Shown here: piece by piece, positions 59,539 through 64,000 of the stretch
Layout of the letters: every line of letters starts with the position of its first letter
Position numbering within the stretch: the stretch's first letter is position 1
From: Bacillota bacterium
GTDB lineage: Bacteria > Bacillota > SHA-98 > UBA4971
Assembly (NCBI GenBank): GCA_012516125.1
Contig: JAAYXB010000039.1
Coordinates: 27,069-91,068, forward strand
Length of the DNA: 64,000 bases
Direction: 5' to 3'
The notes under the pieces: generated by a model
What the model saw: the letters and a program-made list of their open reading frames with translations, nothing else
Told to the model about the DNA's origin: nothing
Database searches by the model: none
Program-made: the position numbers and the translations under genes

Positions 59539-60000
59539 TTGACCCGGCGACCCAAGATGGATACACTCGGATGTGAAAGAGAGGTGGCCCAAGTGCCAGA
59601 GATTGACGACGTTGTGACCCTTGTGTACGAGGACGGCGAGGAAGAGACCTTTTCCGTGGAAGATGTTATGGAGCTTGACGGCAACACCTACGTTATCCTG
59701 GTGCCGGAGGATGCGGACAGCGAGGCGGAGGACGACGAGGAGGTTGAGGCGTGCATCTTCCGGGTCGAGACCGACGAGGACGGCGAGGAGGTCCTGGTTG
59801 ACCTGGACGACGACGAGTATGAGAAGGTAACCAGCGCGATTTGCGCGGACCTCGATGAGGTCTGCGACGAGGACGAGGACGAGGACGAGGAAGAGGAAGA
59901 GGACGAGGACGAGGACGAGGACGAGGAAGACCTCGATCTCGACGAAGATGAGGACGACCCATTCGACTCCGAGGATGACGAGGACGAAGACAAAGACTAG
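59539..60000 (+). CDS. DUF1292 domain protein with long Asp/Glu tail; start uncertain
   Basis: DDVVTLVYEDGEEETFSVEDVMELDGNTYVILVPED; tail DEDEDEDEEEEEDEDEDEDEEDLDLDEDEDDPFDSEDDEDEDKD. Confidence 0.85.
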   Translation: MTRRPKMDTLGCEREVAQVPEIDDVVTLVYEDGEEETFSVEDVMELDGNTYVILVPEDADSEAEDDEEVEACIFRVETDEDGEEVLVDLDDDEYEKVTSAICADLDEVCDEDEDEDEEEEEDEDEDEDEEDLDLDEDEDDPFDSEDDEDEDKD

Positions 60001-60054
60001 TATCAGGAACGTGATGGTGTGAGAGGCGGGGTCCAGGGAAGACAGGGCAGGACA

Positions 60055-60075
60055 GGGGGCGTTTTCGCCCCCTTT
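60055..60075 (+). terminator. Terminator-like hairpin between DUF1292 gene and mltG
   Basis: GGGGGCG-TTTT-CGCCCCC-TTT. Confidence 0.5.
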
Positions 60076-60225
60076 GGCTGGAATGCGAGGGCAAGGGCAA
60101 AGAGGGGCACCGGGGCCGACGCAGGTGCCCAAACCGCGGGGACGGGCACGGACGCGACCGCCGCTATGGACGTGGCCGCTGTGGACGTGGCACAAGCCAG
60201 TGTCGGTACCGACGTTGCCACCAGG

Positions 60226-61257
60226 ATGAGGTCTAGAGTCAGGGCGAGGCGGATAGCGGCTTTCGTGTCTGCCCTCGTCCTGCTTTGCCTTGTGTGGGCC
60301 CTTTTCCTTGTCCTTCCTTTCGGCTCCGGGGAGGCAGTCCCTGTGCGCATCGAGCGCGGGCTCACGTCGTCTGGGATCGGCAAGGTTCTGGCGAGACAGG
60401 GGCTCGTTCGGTCGCAGGTGGCGTTTGAGGCCGCAGCGCGGCTTGCGGGCGTCCAGGACCGGCTGAAAGCAGGGACCTACCGGCTGAGCTCGCGCATGGG
60501 GACCTTCGGCATCCTCCGCGCCCTGGCGGAAGGCCGGGTGGAGCGCGTGAGATTCACCGTGCCGGAGGGGTATAACCTCGCCGAGATCGCGAGCTTGCTG
60601 GATGGGAAAGGGCTTGCCTCCCGAGAGAGGTTCCTGTCTCTTGCTAAGGGCGAAGTGCACGGCTTCCGCGTCGAGGCGGGGGGCAGGGAGTTCTCAGGAA
60701 ACCTGGAGGGCTACCTTTTCCCTGACACGTACGAGATCGAGTCCGGCCTTTCCGAGGAGACCATCATCGCCGCGATGGTGAGGCGCTTTGCCGAAGTGGT
60801 GCTCCCCGAATTCGCCAGGGACGACGTGGCTGAGGCCGCGAAGGCCCTGGGCCTGCACGGAGTCGTGACCATCGCCTCCATGGTTGAGAAGGAGGCCCGC
60901 ATTCCCGAGGACAGGCCCGTTGTGGCCGCGGTGTTCTATAACAGGCTGAAAAGGCGCATGCCGCTTCAGTCGTGCGCGACTGTCCAGTATGCCCTCGGGA
61001 CCTGGAAGGAGCGCCTCTCTTACGACGACCTTAAAGTAGAGTCGCCCTACAACACCTATCTCGTGCCGGGCCTGCCGCCTGGCCCCATCGCGTCGCCGGG
61101 GCTTTCGTCGATCCGCGCGGCGCTCCACCCGGCCGAGGTAGACTATCTCTATTTCGCCGCCGATGAACATGGTGGTCACATCTTCAGCCGCACCTTCCGC
61201 GAGCATCAGCGGGCCCTCGCCCTGCTGCGCCGCCAGGACAAAGTGGGAGTTCGTTAG
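60226..61257 (+). CDS. mltG: Endolytic transglycosylase MltG
   Basis: FTVPEGYNLAEIASLL, EGYLFPDTYEI, VTIASMVEKEARIPEDRPVVAAVFYNRLKRRMPLQSCATVQYALG, PYNTYLVPGLPPGPIASPG. Confidence 0.94.
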   Translation: MRSRVRARRIAAFVSALVLLCLVWALFLVLPFGSGEAVPVRIERGLTSSGIGKVLARQGLVRSQVAFEAAARLAGVQDRLKAGTYRLSSRMGTFGILRALAEGRVERVRFTVPEGYNLAEIASLLDGKGLASRERFLSLAKGEVHGFRVEAGGREFSGNLEGYLFPDTYEIESGLSEETIIAAMVRRFAEVVLPEFARDDVAEAAKALGLHGVVTIASMVEKEARIPEDRPVVAAVFYNRLKRRMPLQSCATVQYALGTWKERLSYDDLKVESPYNTYLVPGLPPGPIASPGLSSIRAALHPAEVDYLYFAADEHGGHIFSRTFREHQRALALLRRQDKVGVR

Positions 61258-61352
61258 ATCCCCCAGTTTGCCACCACCTGGCGGGTTGTCGGTGGTTGAA
61301 CGAGGGGAGCCAAAATCCGGCTACTTGGCCGACGAACCGGATTTTGGCGACC
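61257..61352. repeat. Partial long-form repeat, copy K
   Basis: ggttgtcggtggttgaacgaggggagCCAAAATCCGGctacttggccgacgaaCCGGATTTTGGcg; left flank resembles a reversed right arm (cf. copy E). Confidence 0.8.
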
Positions 61353-61472
61353 GGTGACGTGCGTCACCGTTCCCGGCCGATTCGTTCCCTCCGTCACGCG
61401 TTCTTCATGAAGAGTTCCCCACGTCATGCATTTGTGCCTGATCCGTGACAAGCATCATCACTGCCGCCCTAT

Positions 61473-63407
61473 TTGTTCCGTGCGTCACGGGTCCCCCGGG
61501 AACAGCGCGGTCAAGGGTCACCAGGGGCAGGAGTCGCCCTACCTGTGAAGCCCGCCGGCCCGCCGGGCCCGCGAGGCCGGGCGGCATTGCGATTCACGGG
61601 TTTCGCGCCGGACGACATAGCAGGGCGGCGACGGGGAACGCTACATCCGTGGGGCAGGTTCTTCTTTTCTGCCCCAGTGCGGCGAGAGACGACGGGAGGG
61701 GATCCGGCGTTGGCGGAGGAAAGCGCGCACCGCGTCCGCGGCCTTGCATGCATCTTCCTTGTAACCTTTTTCGTCCTGGCCGCCAGGATGGCGCACGTCC
61801 AGCTCGTGATCGGCGACGACCTGGCCGAGCGGTGCCGCGACCAGCGCGCTGTATCGCTCACCGCGGTCCCGGTGCGGGGGGCAATCTATGACCGCAACAT
61901 GCGCATGCTGGCCGGCGAGTTCCGAAGGCGCGCCATTGTGGTGTTTCCGGAGTTCGTGAAGGCCCGCGAGGCCGTCGCGCGCATGGTGGCGAGGCTGACA
62001 GGCGGGTCGTGGGAAGATGTCCTGTCTCGCCTGGGCTCCCCGGCGCCACTTTACGTCGCGGCCGGGGCGATGCCGTCGCTTGCCGACGGAATCGACACTG
62101 AGACCCTGGGCGAGGCCCTCCGCGACCCCGGAGTGGTGGTCGTGGAGCAGCCTGTGCGCTACCACCCGGATGCTATCGGGGCGCATGTCATCGGGTACCT
62201 TGACCCTTCGGGCACGCGGGGAATATCGGGCGTCGAGAGGCTTCTCGACCGCTACCTCAGGGGGGGAGGCCCGGGCGAGGTGACCGTCTTCGCAGACGCG
62301 AGGGGAACTCCGATGCGCGGCCTGGGTGTGCGGTGGCTGCCTGGCGAGCCGGCTGCTGCCAGTGTGAGGCTGACCATCGACCGGGACATCCAGGCTTTGG
62401 TGGAGGACGTTATGGACGACGCGGTCGAGCGCGGAGCGGTGGTCGTGATGGACCCGAGATCGGGCGACGTGCTCGCCATGGCGAGCCGGCCCGCCTTTTG
62501 GCCCGATAACATCGCGACGGCCGCCCGAGACCCGGCGTCACCCCTCGTCAACAGGGCGATCATGGCGTATCCCCCTGGCTCCGTGTTCAAGGTCGTGGTG
62601 GCCGCGGCCGCCATCGAGAGCGGGACGGCTTCACTGCACGACACGTTTCACGACCCAGGATACGTGGACGTCGGGGCCGCGCGGTTCAGGTGCTACACGC
62701 ACGAGGAGGGCGGGCACGGCGACATCACTTTCATCGACGCCATGGCATACTCCTGCAACACTGCTTTTATCGACGTGGGCCTTCAGACAGGTGCCGAGCG
62801 ACTGGTGGGTCTCGCGGAGCGGCTGGGGCTTGGCGCGACGACGGGGGTTGCGCTTCCCGGAGAGCAGGCGGGCGTGATTCCGGATGCCCGGTCAATGTCG
62901 CCCCAGGACATTGGCAACCTGGCCATAGGCCAGGGGCGGCTTACCGTGACTCCGCTGCAGGTCGCCACGGTGATGTCGGCTGTGGCAAACGGTGGGTTCC
63001 TGCGGCGGCCGAGGCTCGTGATGGAGATCATGCCGAACGACATGTCGGACGACCCCGCGCTTGCCCGCAGCATCAAACCGGCCGAGCCGGTGCGGATCCT
63101 TTCGGAAGACACCTGCCGACAGCTCACATTCATGCTCGAGGCCGTCACAAGGTGGGGTACGGGGACCGCGGCATGGGTGGCGGAGGGCGGATCGTGCGGC
63201 AAGACCGGGTCCGCCGAGACTGGGAAGGTAAGCGAGGGCGGATCCCCCGTCTCCCACGCCTGGTTCGCAGGCTTCGCTCCGCTATCCGACCCCCGGCTCG
63301 TCATCGTCGTCTTCGTCGAGGAAGGCATGTCAGGCGGCAGGGCCGCCGCGCCCGTCTTCGCCCGCATCGCCCGCCGCGCCCTCGGGCTTTATCCCGCATC
63401 GAGATAG
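61473..63407 (+). CDS. Penicillin-binding transpeptidase (class B PBP); start uncertain (possibly near 61711)
   Basis: RGAIYDRNMRMLAGE; PPGSVFK (SxxK); YSCNTAF (SxN); KTGSAET (KTG). Confidence 0.9.
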   Translation: MFRASRVPREQRGQGSPGAGVALPVKPAGPPGPRGRAALRFTGFAPDDIAGRRRGTLHPWGRFFFSAPVRRETTGGDPALAEESAHRVRGLACIFLVTFFVLAARMAHVQLVIGDDLAERCRDQRAVSLTAVPVRGAIYDRNMRMLAGEFRRRAIVVFPEFVKAREAVARMVARLTGGSWEDVLSRLGSPAPLYVAAGAMPSLADGIDTETLGEALRDPGVVVVEQPVRYHPDAIGAHVIGYLDPSGTRGISGVERLLDRYLRGGGPGEVTVFADARGTPMRGLGVRWLPGEPAAASVRLTIDRDIQALVEDVMDDAVERGAVVVMDPRSGDVLAMASRPAFWPDNIATAARDPASPLVNRAIMAYPPGSVFKVVVAAAAIESGTASLHDTFHDPGYVDVGAARFRCYTHEEGGHGDITFIDAMAYSCNTAFIDVGLQTGAERLVGLAERLGLGATTGVALPGEQAGVIPDARSMSPQDIGNLAIGQGRLTVTPLQVATVMSAVANGGFLRRPRLVMEIMPNDMSDDPALARSIKPAEPVRILSEDTCRQLTFMLEAVTRWGTGTAAWVAEGGSCGKTGSAETGKVSEGGSPVSHAWFAGFAPLSDPRLVIVVFVEEGMSGGRAAAPVFARIARRALGLYPASR

Positions 63408-63775
63408 CCGAGCACCGACGGCGGTCTCCACGCTCCGACCCGCAGAACGATCGCTCCGAGGTTACCGAATCTGCTTCGGTTGCGATAGAGGAGGTGGCGG
63501 AAAAGCGGCGAATTCACGAAGAGCACTCTCTTTGTGCGGTCACGCGCTGACCACTTTCGTGGAGCTTGGCCTGAGGGCTTCACAGAAGGCCCAATCTGAC
63601 ATGGTCGTCGCCGCTGAACACGTAATCCATACGCGTGCAGATGCCCTTCGGTTTGGCGAGGAGAACCTGTACATAGACGGCGCTGCTCCATTTGCAGGGC
63701 CTGCGCGCCTCGAGGAACTCGAAAAAGCAATCAGAGACAGCCTTGCGGCCAAGCGTCTGCTGCAGGATCTTGCCG

Positions 63776-63862
63776 GAGGCTGGCGCTCCGCTCCCGGGTA
63801 TGGATATGGTGGTTATGGGGGATGTGCCGGCAGGCGCCGGGCTCAGCTCGTCCGCGGCGCTA
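63776..63862 (+). pseudogene. Galactokinase fragment ending at repeat copy J
   Basis: EAGAPLPGMDMVVMGDVPAGAGLSSSAAL, the GHMP-kinase motif, then repeat sequence. Confidence 0.7.
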
Positions 63863-64000
63863 AGTGAGGGTGCATTAGTCCTCGCCCCTCTTCCAGTAGT
63901 TGCCGGGTTGCCGGTGTTGCACTCGGGGACGGCGCCCCAAGCGGGGCGCGCTTCGCCAAAATCCGGCCCGTCCGGCTAGGCAGCCGGATTTTGACACCCC
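63860..64000 (-). repeat. Dispersed nested inverted repeat, long form, copy J (reverse orientation, truncated by window end)
   Basis: ctaagtgagggtgcattagtcctcgcccctcttccagtagttgccgggttgccggtgttgcactcggggacggcgccccaagcggggcgcg... reverse complement of copy A. Confidence 0.95.

Noticed and set aside
59688-59993. Minus-strand poly-serine ORF opposite the acidic tail
   Set aside because: Direct antisense consequence of the GAGGAC repeat.
1-64000. CRISPR arrays, prophage, integrase or transposase genes, tRNA/rRNA genes
   Set aside because: No spaced direct-repeat array, no recognisable mobile-element enzyme and no convincing tRNA/rRNA sequence were found by reading; a tRNAscan/ISfinder run would be needed for certainty.

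Overview
This 64 kb window comes from a high-GC bacterial chromosome. Gene content and order look like a Clostridia-type Bacillota (YIEGIA, DUF3189, DUF512, IreB-gp47-RuvX-DUF1292-MltG, aspS-6S RNA-rarA-Rrf2-nifS-iscU-mnmA-alaS); this taxonomic call is inference. Most of it is housekeeping: prsA-like foldase, der, plsY, gpsA, surE, ddl, recJ, relA/spoT, dtd, hisS, aspS, rarA, Fe-S cluster genes, mnmA, alaS, ruvX, mltG and a PBP. Accessory blocks are: a carbohydrate ABC locus with two paralogous binding proteins, a ROK regulator and a degenerate MCP; a minus-strand peptide ABC locus with an SLH-domain binding protein and an M14 peptidase but no ATPase genes; and a sigma54 activator next to a ChlI/ChlD-like AAA-VWA pair. 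The most unusual signal is a dispersed intergenic family of nested inverted repeats (about 13 full, partial or remnant copies). Long (about 199 bp) and short (about 96-127 bp) forms share the outer arms CTAAGTGAGGGTGC...GCACCCTCACTTAG and an inner arm pair GTTGCCGGTG...CACCGGCAAC. In the short form the 19-nt core occurs in exactly opposite orientations in different copies. Copies also supply gene stop codons and abut a truncated galactokinase remnant. No transposase, CRISPR, prophage or tRNA gene was recognised. All calls come from reading the sequence and the supplied ORFs; no database search was run.
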